Shown here: piece after piece, positions 41,392 to 51,118 of the stretch
Numbering within the stretch: the first letter of the stretch is position 1
How the letters are laid out: the number at the start of each line of letters is the position of its first letter
DNA from: JBBQVS01 sp963792705
GTDB lineage: Bacteria > Chloroflexota > Ktedonobacteria > Ktedonobacterales > Ktedonobacteraceae
NCBI GenBank assembly: GCA_963792705.1
Contig: CAWBXD010000016.1
Location: 1-64,000, forward strand
DNA: 64,000 bases
Direction: 5' to 3'
The notes under the pieces: model-generated
The model's input: the letters and a program-made list of their open reading frames with translations, nothing else
Told to the model about the DNA's origin: nothing
Databases searched by the model: none
Program-made: the position numbers and the translations under genes

Positions 41392-42708
41392 ATGGCACTT
41401 GAACAACAAAAAAGTAGTTACACACAGAGCAACAAACTTTTAACATTTGATTGGTATCGCACCCTATCAAGTCAAGGAACGCATTCCTTCTGGGCATCAT
41501 TCCTGGGATATGCGTTAGATGCCTTCGACTTCCAAATTTTCTCCTTCACGCTAACGGCAATTGCAGCAACCTTCTTACTCACACAAGCACAATCAGGATT
41601 GATTGCTACTGTTACATTAGTAGTTTCTGCTTTTGGTGGGATGATTGCAGGAACACTCGCTGACTCTATTGGTCGTGTGCGTACATTGATGATCACGATT
41701 GGTGTCTATGCTCTTTTCACATTCCTCTCCGGCTTCGCGCCAAATTATCAACTCCTGCTTGTGTTTCGAGCATTGCAGGGGCTAGGATTTGGGGGTGAGT
41801 GGGCAGCAGGAGCCATCCTTGTAGCGGAGGTAGCTAACCCAGCGCAACGTGGTCGTGTTCTTGGTATGGTGCAGAGTTCATGGGCTGTTGGATGGGCGTT
41901 AGCCTTAATCTCATATACGATTGTTTTTAGTTTCTTCCCACCAGCGATAGGCTGGCGCATTACCTTCTGGCTCGGTATTCTGCCCGGACTGCTCACGCTT
42001 TATGTGCGACGCAATGTGCGGGAACCAGAAGTGTTCGTTGAGACGCGCGAGGCAGAGAAAGCAGAAACGGCAGAAGTAGTGCAACGTGGCGCGACTCGTA
42101 ACTCACTGCTTCAAATTTTTCAGCCCGATCTTCTTGGTATAACCTTACCTGCGACGGTGCTAGCCATAGGCGCGCAAGGAGGATATTACGCCATTTTTAC
42201 CTGGCTCCCCACGTTCCTCAAAATAACACGTCATCTCTCCATTGTTGGAAGTGTTCCCTATCTGTCACTAGTGATTATAGGTTCCTTTCTTGGATACGTT
42301 GCCAGTGGCTATATTAACGACTGGCTTGGTCGCCGCCCGACGTTTATGATCTTTGCGATCTGCAGTGCCCTGCTCATATTCCTCTACACACATATTCCTA
42401 ATGGTGCAAATGTGCTCTTGCTCATATTGGGCGCACCTCTTGGCTTCTTTGCCTCTGGTATCTTCAGCGGCTTCGGCTCCTACCTGGCAGAACTCTTTCC
42501 TAGCCGAGCACGAGGTGCGGGACAAGGCTTTGTCTATAACTTTGGACGTGGAGTAGGAGCGTTTTTTCCCACTATCATCGGCCTCTTGTCTACCTCTATT
42601 GGGCTTGGCGGTGCAATTGGGTTTGGTGCCTTTGCGTATGCGCTTTGTGTGATATCTCTGTTCTTCTTACCAGAGACAAAGGGCAAGCAGTTTGTGGCCG
42701 TTGATTAA
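41392..42708 (+). CDS. Major facilitator superfamily transporter
   Basis: The 438-residue protein has 12 predicted membrane segments. The MFS motifs are seen: YALDAFDFQIFSF in helix 1, GGMIAGTLADSIGRVR between helices 2 and 3, GFGGEWAAGAILVAE in helix 4-5 and DWLGRRPTF between helices 8 and 9. D-x-F and GGEW resemble the sialate:H+/metabolite:H+ symporter group (lactate, shikimate, proline-betaine relatives). The gene has GGAGGGCAG before its ATG. It lies upstream of the hydantoinase genes and may import a substrate for them, but a 145-base gap separates them. Confidence 0.9.
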   Translation: MALEQQKSSYTQSNKLLTFDWYRTLSSQGTHSFWASFLGYALDAFDFQIFSFTLTAIAATFLLTQAQSGLIATVTLVVSAFGGMIAGTLADSIGRVRTLMITIGVYALFTFLSGFAPNYQLLLVFRALQGLGFGGEWAAGAILVAEVANPAQRGRVLGMVQSSWAVGWALALISYTIVFSFFPPAIGWRITFWLGILPGLLTLYVRRNVREPEVFVETREAEKAETAEVVQRGATRNSLLQIFQPDLLGITLPATVLAIGAQGGYYAIFTWLPTFLKITRHLSIVGSVPYLSLVIIGSFLGYVASGYINDWLGRRPTFMIFAICSALLIFLYTHIPNGANVLLLILGAPLGFFASGIFSGFGSYLAELFPSRARGAGQGFVYNFGRGVGAFFPTIIGLLSTSIGLGGAIGFGAFAYALCVISLFFLPETKGKQFVAVD

Positions 42709-42853
42709 GAAGAGGCAAATGTAGATGGAAAATACTCATTGTATTACTAACTTGCTTGTACAGTGATTTACCAGAATACATACAAGTAAAACGTAGTATG
42801 ATACGATGAAGAGTCCATCAAAGTGGAGTGACTTTCTATTCAGGAGTTTCTAT

Positions 42854-44905
42854 ATGGCGCAACTGTTTGTTGGAGTTGATACAGGTGGGACTTTCACCGA
42901 CATTATCTTGTTAGGGGATGGTAAGCTCAAAGTCCACAAGGTGCTCTCGACACCTGATGATCCCTCACGAGCCATTATGCAAGGTTTAACAAACCTTGGT
43001 GTAGCTCAACACCTTGACGTATTGGTACATGGTTCAACAGTGGCAACCAATGCGGTACTCGAACGCAAAGGTGTGACAACAGGATTGATTACAACGGCAG
43101 GCTTCCGCGACGTGCTTGAAATTGGACGCCAGACGCGCCCAAAACTGTACGACATACGAGTACAAAAAACACCACCACTTGTTCCTCAAGCACAACGGGT
43201 CGAGGTGGTCGAACGCCTCAATGAGCGAGGAGAGGTGGTCGTACCACTTGATGAACCTTCGCTTACAGCAGCAATCGAGACACTACAAGAGGCAGGAGTA
43301 CAAGCGGTAGCAATCTCGCTCTTGTTCAGTTTCGCTAATCCTGCTCATGAGCAACGCGTCGCTGAGAAAGCGCGTGCAGCTGGTTTTTACGTTTCGGCCT
43401 CCTATGAAGTCTTGCCAGAGTTCCGCGAATACGAACGGACAAGCACCATTGTATTGAACGCATATGTTGGTCCGTTAATTGATGCCTACTTACAACGCTT
43501 GGAACAGGCATTGCCTGCACACACACTTTTGCGAATTATGCAATCTAATGGAGGTTCTATATTAAGCGCAACGGCACGACGTGAGGCGGCACGAACACTG
43601 CTTTCTGGTCCAGCGGCAGGGGTAGTGGGAGCGGCATTCGTCGCCAAAGCTTCCGGCATTACACAAAGTATCTCCTTCGATATTGGGGGAACGTCAACTG
43701 ATGTTGCGTTGATTGACGCACAGATTGCAGAGACAACCGATGGCAGCATTGGTGGCTATCCCACAAAACTGCCAATGATTGATATTCATACCGTCGGCGC
43801 AGGTGGTGGCAGCATCGCTTGGTTTGACACTGGTGGCGCATTGCGTGTTGGGCCAGCGTCAGCAGGAGCATCGCCAGGACCAGCGGCCTATGGACAAGGG
43901 GGAACAGAGGCAACCGTTACTGATGCCAATGTCGTGCTGGGACGCTTAATTCCACAAGCATTTCTTGGTGGCACGATGCATTTGCATGAGGAGGAAGCAC
44001 GTAAAGCAATCGCTCCTATTGCTGAACATCTTGGGGGAACAGTTGAAGAGGCCGCACTTGGTATTGTACGCATTGTGAACGCCAACATGGAGGCGGCTAT
44101 TAGAGTCATCTCTGTTGAGCGTGGTTCTGATCCACGTCACCTTACCTTGATTGCCTTTGGTGGTGCTGGTCCATTACATGCTTGTGAACTGGCGACAGCG
44201 CTCCGCATTCCACGTGTGCTTATTCCAACCACGCCCGGTGTGCTTTCTGCATTGGGCATGCTGGTCGCAGACACGATTAAAGATTATGTACGCACCATCA
44301 TGATTATGGCTGAACAGGCAGAAGCGTTAGTGACCTCTGTATTTGCTGAATTGGAACAGCAAGGACGCAATGAGTTAGCCCAGGAAGGTATCCATTCAAC
44401 TCAAATCGTCATTGAGCGTTATCTTGACCTCCGTTATAGCGGACAATCATATGAGTTAGTCATTTCATTCGAGGACACTGTAGCCAAGGCAGTGGAGCAC
44501 TTCCATCTGCTTCATGAGCAACGCTTCGGTTACAATGATCCTAATGAGCAAGTGTATGTGGTCAACGTGCGGCTCAAGGCACGTGGTTTGACGAACAAGC
44601 CAGCCCTTGAGACGCGCAAGGTTACGCATGGAGCGGTGGCTAGACCATACGACATGCAACACACTGTTTTCGCTACTTCTCACGGACATATAACTCATGA
44701 GGTACCAGTATACGACCGTGATGCACTCATACCAGGAGTTGAAATAGCGGGGCCAGCGATTATCACACAGTACGACACAACAACGGTACTTCCACCAGGA
44801 TGGTATGCATATGTTGATGCTGTAAGCAATATTATCGTCGAATTTGTAGAAGGGCAAGAAGGCTATGCAGGATATAGTACATACTCCAATCGTCAATCCA
44901 GTTAG
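42854..44905 (+). CDS. hyuA: Hydantoinase/oxoprolinase family protein, subunit A
   Basis: The 683-residue protein starts with the ASKHA-type nucleotide-binding motif FVGVDTGGTFTDIILL, then VHGSTVATNAVLERKG, DIGGTSTDVALI, HTVGAGGGSIAW and FGGAGPLHA, the standard order in HyuA and 5-oxoprolinase N-terminal halves. It uses ATP to open a cyclic amide ring (hydantoin or 5-oxoproline; acetone carboxylase is a relative). The start at 42854 has AGGAG at 10 bases; the 16 codons before it in the frame lack similarity. It overlaps subunit B by 41 bases. Substrate not determined. Confidence 0.93.
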   Translation: MAQLFVGVDTGGTFTDIILLGDGKLKVHKVLSTPDDPSRAIMQGLTNLGVAQHLDVLVHGSTVATNAVLERKGVTTGLITTAGFRDVLEIGRQTRPKLYDIRVQKTPPLVPQAQRVEVVERLNERGEVVVPLDEPSLTAAIETLQEAGVQAVAISLLFSFANPAHEQRVAEKARAAGFYVSASYEVLPEFREYERTSTIVLNAYVGPLIDAYLQRLEQALPAHTLLRIMQSNGGSILSATARREAARTLLSGPAAGVVGAAFVAKASGITQSISFDIGGTSTDVALIDAQIAETTDGSIGGYPTKLPMIDIHTVGAGGGSIAWFDTGGALRVGPASAGASPGPAAYGQGGTEATVTDANVVLGRLIPQAFLGGTMHLHEEEARKAIAPIAEHLGGTVEEAALGIVRIVNANMEAAIRVISVERGSDPRHLTLIAFGGAGPLHACELATALRIPRVLIPTTPGVLSALGMLVADTIKDYVRTIMIMAEQAEALVTSVFAELEQQGRNELAQEGIHSTQIVIERYLDLRYSGQSYELVISFEDTVAKAVEHFHLLHEQRFGYNDPNEQVYVVNVRLKARGLTNKPALETRKVTHGAVARPYDMQHTVFATSHGHITHEVPVYDRDALIPGVEIAGPAIITQYDTTTVLPPGWYAYVDAVSNIIVEFVEGQEGYAGYSTYSNRQSS

Positions 44906-46463
44906 CTTAGAAATCTTTCGTAGCACTCTCACCGCGATCACAGAAGAAATGGGTGTTGTGCTTACACGCAGTAGTTATTCGCCTAACATTAAGGAGAGGC
45001 GCGATTTCTCCTGTGCGCTCTTTGATGCACAAGGACGCCTCATTGCTCAAGCGGCACATATCCCCGTACATCTTGGCTCTATGCCAGATTCTGTTGCGGC
45101 TGCCCTTGTCACATTTGATCAATTCGCGCCAGGGGACGTGATCGCGCTCAATGACCCTTTTCTCGGTGGGACACACTTACCTGATATCACGCTTATCGCG
45201 CCAATCTTTGTACAGATCGACAACAAGCAACACCTGCTAGGCTTCGCAGCCAATCGCGCGCATCACGCTGATGTAGGAGGCATGTCGGCAGGTTCGATGC
45301 CGTTAGCGACAGAGATTTATCAAGAAGGCATCATTATCCCACCTGTCAAGCTCTGGGAAGCCGGTCAGCCCAACCGCGCCCTTCTTTCCCTGATTCTACG
45401 CAACGTTCGCACACCTGATGAACGGAGAGGAGACCTTGCAGCACAAGTGGCAGCAAATCGTACAGCAGCCCGTCGTATGCAGGATGTGGTAGATAGATGG
45501 GGACGCTCCGTACTTGAGGCCCATATTGACGCACTCCTTGCGTATGCAAAGCGTATTACAGAAGCAACGATTGAAACCATTCCAGATGGAAGTTACACAT
45601 TTACCGATTACCTGGACGATGATGGCACCAATGATACTCCTATTCCTATTACCGTGACTGTGCTAGTACGTGGGCGCGCGATCACAATGGACTTCACACA
45701 TAGCAGTATACAAGTACGAGGCAATGTGAATACGGTTGCCGCAGTTGCTAAGTCAGCGGCATACTATGTTATGCGTTGCCTAATGCCAGATGATGCACCC
45801 ATGAATCATGGTACGTTTGCACCTGTAACGGTCATCGCGCCAAGTGGTACCATTGTGAATGCTCGACCGCCAGCAGGAGTAGCTCAGGGCAATGTTGAAA
45901 CATCGCAACGCATCACGGATGTGCTGTTCGGTGCGCTAGCTTCAGCTCTCCCACAGATCATACCAGCCGCCAGCCAGGGAACCATGAATAATATTACAGC
46001 CGGTGGCATCGACCCAAGGACACAAAAGCCGTTTGCATATTACGAAACAATGGGTGGCGGTATGGGTGCGCGTCCAGACTCAGATGGACTTTCAGGCGTG
46101 CATGTGCATATGAGCAATACGCTCAATACGCCTGTCGAGGCTTTTGAATACGCGTATCCCATGCGTATTACGCGTTATCAACTTCGCCTCAACTCAGGAG
46201 GTCATGGCGCAAATAATGGGGGGGATGGCCTGATACGCGAGATTACATTTGAAGTTCCCACCGATGTTACATTGCTCACCGAGCGACAACGCCTTCCTCC
46301 TTATGGCTTACAAGGAGGCGAACCAGGGCAATGCGGACAGAATCGTCTTCTGCGGAATGGTGAAGAGACATCTCTTCCCGGCAAAGTACATTTTCGCGCT
46401 CAACCAGGTGATCGTTTGACGATCTCTTCACCGGGTGGTGGTGGTTGGGGATGTAAGCAATAA
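44865..46463 (+). CDS. hyuB: Hydantoinase/oxoprolinase family protein, subunit B
   Basis: The 532-residue protein matches HyuB: NPVSLEIFRSTLTAITEEMG, SYSPNIKERRDFSCALFD, DPFLGGTHLPDI, NRAHHADVGGMSAGSMP, VAQGNVETSQRITDVLFGA and GGGGWG at the end. It is the catalytic partner of HyuA. The start lies within the end of hyuA (overlap of 41 bases), so the pair is translated together. A clear terminator is not seen after it. Confidence 0.93.
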   Translation: MQDIVHTPIVNPVSLEIFRSTLTAITEEMGVVLTRSSYSPNIKERRDFSCALFDAQGRLIAQAAHIPVHLGSMPDSVAAALVTFDQFAPGDVIALNDPFLGGTHLPDITLIAPIFVQIDNKQHLLGFAANRAHHADVGGMSAGSMPLATEIYQEGIIIPPVKLWEAGQPNRALLSLILRNVRTPDERRGDLAAQVAANRTAARRMQDVVDRWGRSVLEAHIDALLAYAKRITEATIETIPDGSYTFTDYLDDDGTNDTPIPITVTVLVRGRAITMDFTHSSIQVRGNVNTVAAVAKSAAYYVMRCLMPDDAPMNHGTFAPVTVIAPSGTIVNARPPAGVAQGNVETSQRITDVLFGALASALPQIIPAASQGTMNNITAGGIDPRTQKPFAYYETMGGGMGARPDSDGLSGVHVHMSNTLNTPVEAFEYAYPMRITRYQLRLNSGGHGANNGGDGLIREITFEVPTDVTLLTERQRLPPYGLQGGEPGQCGQNRLLRNGEETSLPGKVHFRAQPGDRLTISSPGGGGWGCKQ

Positions 46464-46522
46464 AATTAAATACTGCTCATCCTCGGCCTTTCGCTGATAC
46501 AATCTCTTGTACATGCAGGTCG

Positions 46523-46918
46523 TTAAGAATTCTCTTTTAGTTTGCGCCACCCACCCGCACGGTTATTAGCAATGATGGCGTTAAAGAGATTCAGAAGGGC
46601 GCGCGTGTTGATGGTTTCGTCCTGATAGACTTGAATCGCGCGCGCTGTCTGGTTCCCTTGTCCTTGGTTTATAATACCCTCAGGATCGGGCGCGATGGGG
46701 TCGTAGATGAAAATATTGAGATGATTCTTCGTTCCCATTAGCGCGCATATGTTGCCATTGAGTGTAAAATAGGGCTGCTTTGTGCGCTTGATGGTTTCAG
46801 TTACATTTGGGTCGGCGGCATGCACAAGATCTCGTACCTCGCGGCAAATATCTTGCTGCCAAGCAGGGAGAGTCTGAAAGTATTCGTCGATGCGAGAGTC
46901 GGTCTGGTATTCACTCAT
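46523..46918 (-). CDS. DUF1801 (YdhG-like) protein
   Basis: The 131-residue protein has the DUF1801 pattern: IDEYFQTLPAWQQDICREVRDLVHAADP, then TIKRTKQPYFTLNGNICAL and HLNIFIYD, the middle strands of the fold. Members are small alpha/beta proteins of unknown role, some related to iron chaperones. The start at 46918 is chosen from the family layout; no strong ribosome site is seen. It converges on hyuB. Confidence 0.8.
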   Translation of the reverse strand: MSEYQTDSRIDEYFQTLPAWQQDICREVRDLVHAADPNVTETIKRTKQPYFTLNGNICALMGTKNHLNIFIYDPIAPDPEGIINQGQGNQTARAIQVYQDETINTRALLNLFNAIIANNRAGGWRKLKENS

Positions 46919-47038
46919 AGAACGATGATACCACAAATCGAGGTACTTCCGATTGGCTGACAAAGCGAGTTCGAGCCTACGACATCTGTATGAAGACGCA
47001 TGGAGCGAATTTGGGCCGACTCCTGAGATATGGATTGC

Positions 47039-48197
47039 TTATAAAAATGGGTACTTTGGAAGTGTCTCTAACCAATCTCTGACATTACTCATCATAGTGA
47101 GCAATCCTGTTTGATGTGCAAGATGCAATCCTTCTTGCAACGCTTCCTCAGCCTGAGTGTGGTCGCCTAATTGCCTCCCTATGGCTTCAAGTAAGGCCAG
47201 CAACGTACAGATAGATTCATAGTTTCCAATTCCTCGTGCAATGGTTAAGCCTTCCCGCGTATGCACTTCGGCCTGGGCGTACTCCCCACGCTGATAGGCT
47301 ACGGTACCGAGATGCAACAATACCTTTGCTACACCTTGCATATCATGAGACCAAAGAGCCGTCTGATAGGCGCGCTGAAGATGGAGTGTAGCCATATCAT
47401 AGAGGCTGCGTGCGAGCAAAAATGGTGCGAAAGCGTTCACGACACGCACAAATTTCACATGATGACCCGATGCAAATGCATATTTCAAGGCAGCAAGTAC
47501 ATTGTTACTTTCCTGCTCTAATGCAATATAATCCGATGCATGACTTTCCGCGTAACTCAACATGTATGCCACTAATCGTTCACCAGCAGAAGTTTCCGTT
47601 AAATGCGTACTGGCATAGTCAGCAATAGTCTGATGTAACATATAGCGATTAGGGCCACTACTCTCAAGCAGACCTGCGTCGGCAAGTGTATCCAGGACCT
47701 CTACAGGCATTTGTGTAACGGCGAGAGCTGCCTCTTCTGAAAAGGTGTTCGGTTTGGCTGGGAACACCGAGAGGACGCGAAGCGCGATACGCGTGTGCTC
47801 ATCTAATCGTTGATCGCTCACAGCTATTGCCGATTGTAACGAAAGGGGCGTACCTGCCACTAAATAGGGAGAACGCTCTATGGGAGGCTGAAGTTCGCTC
47901 AACTGGAGACGATGCGGAATAGTAGGATCACGAAGTTGCGGTAATGCTAGCTCCTGCTCTTTAGAATTGAACGTATCGTCCTGTTGTACTCGCTCACTGT
48001 TGGTTTCGACAAAACCAACAGTGAGCACTTTTACCAAAAAGAGCACAGAGCTTTTCCCGAAAATGAGGATAGGGAGAGGAGACGCCACGTTCCCAACGAC
48101 TGACGTTTCGGTCAGAAGAGCCAATTTCCTCCGCTACTTTCGCCTGTGACCAGCCGCGTATCTCTCGCTCATATTTTAGCTGTGTATTTGGCTTCAT
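47039..48197 (-). pseudogene. Broken HTH-STAND-TPR regulator
   Basis: The first frame (48197 to about 48010) encodes an XRE-type HTH (REIRGWSQAKVAEEIGSSDRNVSRWERG), which then stops in a wrong frame. The other frame carries the rest, GFVETNSE onward, up to 47039. Between them the frame breaks near 48010. The NB-ARC nucleotide-binding domain normally lying between HTH and TPR is missing: the text goes from a short linker to DQRLDEHTRIALRVLSVFP, the winged-helix part after NB-ARC. TPR repeats follow (LLHLGTVAYQRGEYAQAEVHTREGL cut into units). At least two lesions make it a pseudogene. Intact relatives are STAND signalling ATPases abundant in Ktedonobacteria. Confidence 0.75.
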
Positions 48198-48401
48198 AAG
48201 ATAACTCTTTTACCAGAATGAATGTTTGAGAACCGTTTTATGATATTTATAAGTGTATCCTATCATACTACATTACTAATAAAGCGAAAATATCATAAAG
48301 CTTACTCAAGCATCATAGGCATATAAATGGCTCAGCTTTTTATAGATGAATATTTGACTTGCGACCTGTGATGTGCTACAATTTAGCAATCCAGATAGTA
48401 T

Positions 48402-49211
48402 ATGTTTTTGGCAAGTTTTCAAGAGGAGGATTGGCCTATCAATAGGGATTTTCGGGGCAACGACCGGCCACGTGAGACGCGAGTAAATGAGCGTATTCGC
48501 GCTCGTGAAGTACGCTTAATTGATGAGAATGGCGAGATGATTGGTGTCATGGTACCAATGCGTGCGTTAGACATCGCTCGTGACAGAAACTTGGACCTCG
48601 TAGAAATATCGCCCAACGCGATACCCCCGGTGTGCAAGATCATGGATTATGGTCGCCACAAGTACGAGCAAGCAAAAAAAGAGAACGAGGCGCGCAAGAA
48701 TCAGAAGACAATTACACTCAAAGAGATTCGTATGCGTCCACGTACAGATGACCATGATGTAGAAGTAAAAACCCGCAAGATTCAAGAATTCTTGGCTGAC
48801 GGCGACAAAGTACGTGTCAGTGTTCAATTCCGTGGGGCCGAGATGCGTCACCCAGACCTCGGTCGAAAATTGCTTGACGAGATCGCGGAAGTGTTGAAAG
48901 GGACCGCCACCATTGAGCGTTCGCCAATGATGGAAGGCCGTATGATGTCAATGATTGTTTCGCGTGCTCCTGGTTGGGAGCCACCAAAGAAACCTGCTCC
49001 TGCTGTTGACAAACGTGGTTCCTCTACCGAAGTAAAAGCACCTCAGAGCACTCAAGTTGCTCCATCAGACACACCACCTGTTCTCACCTCACCTGTACAG
49101 GAAGACGATGATGTATTAGATGATGACGAAGAAATAACGGATGATGATGTATTAGATGATGACGAAGTAACGGACGAAGAGACTACGGACGAAGAAACAA
49201 CGCAAGAGTAA
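48402..49211 (+). CDS. infC: Translation initiation factor IF-3 with acidic C-terminal tail
   Basis: IF-3 N domain (NERIRAREVRLIDENGEMIGVM) and C domain (KEIRMRPRTDDHDVEVKTRKIQEFLADGDKV-type text, split in the usual order) are clear. The protein prevents subunit joining and checks the start codon. The ATG at 48402 has no good ribosome site; AGGAGG at 48424 to 48429 is eight bases before an in-frame ATC (48438), which would start the protein at INRDFRG. IF-3 genes of other bacteria often start with AUU or similar and autoregulate. Residues after 205 form an acidic tail of repeated D/E and T not seen in E. coli IF-3. rpmI and rplT do not follow, unlike the common infC-rpmI-rplT order. Confidence 0.95.
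   Translation: MFLASFQEEDWPINRDFRGNDRPRETRVNERIRAREVRLIDENGEMIGVMVPMRALDIARDRNLDLVEISPNAIPPVCKIMDYGRHKYEQAKKENEARKNQKTITLKEIRMRPRTDDHDVEVKTRKIQEFLADGDKVRVSVQFRGAEMRHPDLGRKLLDEIAEVLKGTATIERSPMMEGRMMSMIVSRAPGWEPPKKPAPAVDKRGSSTEVKAPQSTQVAPSDTPPVLTSPVQEDDDVLDDDEEITDDDVLDDDEVTDEETTDEETTQE
48424..48440 (+). promoter_or_regulatory. Strong ribosome site facing an ATC codon in infC
   Basis: AGGAGG (48424 to 48429) is followed after eight bases by ATC (48438 to 48440), in frame with IF-3. It lies inside the open frame that starts at ATG 48402. The spacing is ideal for starting at ATC, a codon class known to be used by infC for IF-3 feedback. Confidence 0.6.
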
Positions 49212-49283
49212 ACTTATCAATTTGCTTTTCATATGGAAACATGATCGCCGCGTATGGTACTGATCGCACTATATAATCCAGGC

Positions 49284-49322
49284 AAGAAGGGTGTAGTTCA
49301 AATGAACTATACCCTTCTTATA
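49284..49322 (+). terminator. Rho-independent terminator after infC
   Basis: A 16-bp stem with one wobble (49284 to 49299 and 49304 to 49319) and a 4-base loop precedes an AT-rich tail ATATTTTA. Confidence 0.75.
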
Positions 49323-49444
49323 TTTTATGCTGGCATAGATTGACTTTTCGAGAATGGACTACTAAGATACAATCATCCCGTTTGCTTATAGAAAACTAAA
49401 AGAGATGAAAGTATCCGTTTAGAGGATACGGAGGACAATAATCT

Positions 49445-50857
49445 GTGAGTAGGTATGATGATCCCCGTTGGTATGAAGAGCAGAATACTGTTCCGCCCAA
49501 ACAGCCAGCGTACAATAGTAATAGTTCTAACTCTTATGATGTTGACAATGTAGTCGCAGAGGATGACGATGTGTACCCACATCGGCAACGACAACAGCAG
49601 ACAGCTCCCACACCCCGTAAAAAAAGAGGATGGTGGGGCGGTCCTTTTCTTGCGGTAGCTGCTCTCGTCGTGATTGCATTTTTTGGTGGATGGTTTAGCA
49701 ATCAGTTCTTCGGCAACACCTTCAACCAAAGCGACTCATCGCGTTCCTACTCTCAGCTTATCCAACAAGCATGGAATACCATAGACCAGCATTATGTAGA
49801 CCGTAAAGCAGTTAACTATAAAAATATGTCATATAGCGCAATTACTAGTATGGTTGACTCACTTCATGATACAGGTCATACGCGCTTTCTTACACCACAG
49901 CAGGTACAGTCTGAAAATCAACAGTTAAGCGGAACATATAAAGGTTTTGGATTATACTTATCCTATGACTCACAAAAAAAGTTAGTTACCATCTCCTCTA
50001 CTGTTCCTGGTTCTCCTGCACAAAAAGCTGGTTTTAAGCGTGGAGATGCCATCATTGCTATAGATGGGCAGGATGTCAAAGGCAAAGATATTCCAACAGT
50101 AAGCGCACTTCTCGGTACGAAAACAACGAGTACAGCAATCACCGTACAACGCCCAGGCGTTGCTCAGCCGCTCACAATCAAAGCAACGCGTGCAGAAATT
50201 ACAGTACAGAATGTTGTGATGCATTATATCCCTGAGAGTCATATTGCACATATTCAGATTGTTCAGTTTGCCACTGGCGTGACAGACCAGTTAAAAACGT
50301 CTCTCACTCAGGCTCAGAAGTTGGGCGCAAAGAAGATTATTCTTGATTTACGCGATAATCCAGGTGGCTATCTGCAAGCCGCTATTGATACGGCAAGCGA
50401 CTTTGTGCCTAAGGGGAATGTTTTGCTTGAACAAGATAGTACAGGGCAACAAACACCTATTCCAGTTACGGGAAATACGCTTAACACGACGGCTACCATT
50501 GTTATTCTCACAAACAAAAATACCGCAAGTGCTGCCGAGATTGTTTCAGGAGCATTACATGATAATGGCCGAGCTACGATCATCGGTGAGACGACCTTTG
50601 GTACAGGTACCGTCTTAGAACAATATTCGCTTTCAGACGGGTCTGCTATTCTTCTAGGAACGCAGGAATGGCTTACACCCAAAGGAAAGTTTATCCGCGA
50701 CAACGGTATTCATCCAGACATAACAGTGGCACTTGCACCCAGCGCGACAGCACTTTCACCATCTGATGAGAACGCAGGCAACTTGACGGAACAGCAAATA
50801 CTAGGAAGTGGAGATACACAACTAAACGCAGCGATTAACTACTTGAAAACGCATTAG
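49445..50857 (+). CDS. S41 family (C-terminal processing-like) peptidase, Lys replaced
   Basis: The 470-residue protein has a cytoplasmic start, a membrane helix (near residues 62 to 85), an S41 N-terminal region, a PDZ domain (about 155 to 245, YKGFGLYLSYDS to DGQDVKGK) and the peptidase core (LDLRDNPGGYLQAAI, then NTASAAEIVSGALHDNG with the serine). In CtpA/CtpB the lysine lies 25 residues after the serine in T-F-G-K-G; here TFGTGTVL has threonine at that place. It starts at GTG after GGAGG. The peptidase may be inactive, or use another base; this variant may be common in Chloroflexota. Confidence 0.88.
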   Translation: MSRYDDPRWYEEQNTVPPKQPAYNSNSSNSYDVDNVVAEDDDVYPHRQRQQQTAPTPRKKRGWWGGPFLAVAALVVIAFFGGWFSNQFFGNTFNQSDSSRSYSQLIQQAWNTIDQHYVDRKAVNYKNMSYSAITSMVDSLHDTGHTRFLTPQQVQSENQQLSGTYKGFGLYLSYDSQKKLVTISSTVPGSPAQKAGFKRGDAIIAIDGQDVKGKDIPTVSALLGTKTTSTAITVQRPGVAQPLTIKATRAEITVQNVVMHYIPESHIAHIQIVQFATGVTDQLKTSLTQAQKLGAKKIILDLRDNPGGYLQAAIDTASDFVPKGNVLLEQDSTGQQTPIPVTGNTLNTTATIVILTNKNTASAAEIVSGALHDNGRATIIGETTFGTGTVLEQYSLSDGSAILLGTQEWLTPKGKFIRDNGIHPDITVALAPSATALSPSDENAGNLTEQQILGSGDTQLNAAINYLKTH

Positions 50858-50919
50858 GTCCCATTGGGACAAGGGGATGATTTCACAGTAGAGAGTTGGG
50901 AAGAAGCGAGGTGAGTTTT

Positions 50920-51033
50920 TGTAGGGACCGATTTATCGCGTCCGTGGGACGGCGAGGGGCACACGTTACCGCACAGAATCGTTGCCGATACGTTGCCCCT
51001 CCCTACCCCGGACGCGATAAATCGGTCCCTACA
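50920..51033. mobile_element. 114-bp MITE-like inverted-repeat element
   Basis: Perfect 25-bp terminal repeats (50920 to 50944 and 51009 to 51033, starting TGTAGGGACCGATTTATC) enclose 64 bases with further palindromy (GGGGCA...TGCCCC). No coding frame fits. No clear target duplication flanks it. It lies between the S41 peptidase and HMG-CoA lyase genes, which run towards each other, so it could also fold as a terminator. GC-rich content differs from its neighbours. Confidence 0.65.
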
Positions 51034-51118
51034 GGTATTTCGTCGTGCCCCCCAAATCCCCTACTATTGAAAGCATCAAAAATCAAGTTGGCACCTATGG
51101 AGTGTAATGCATTAAACC

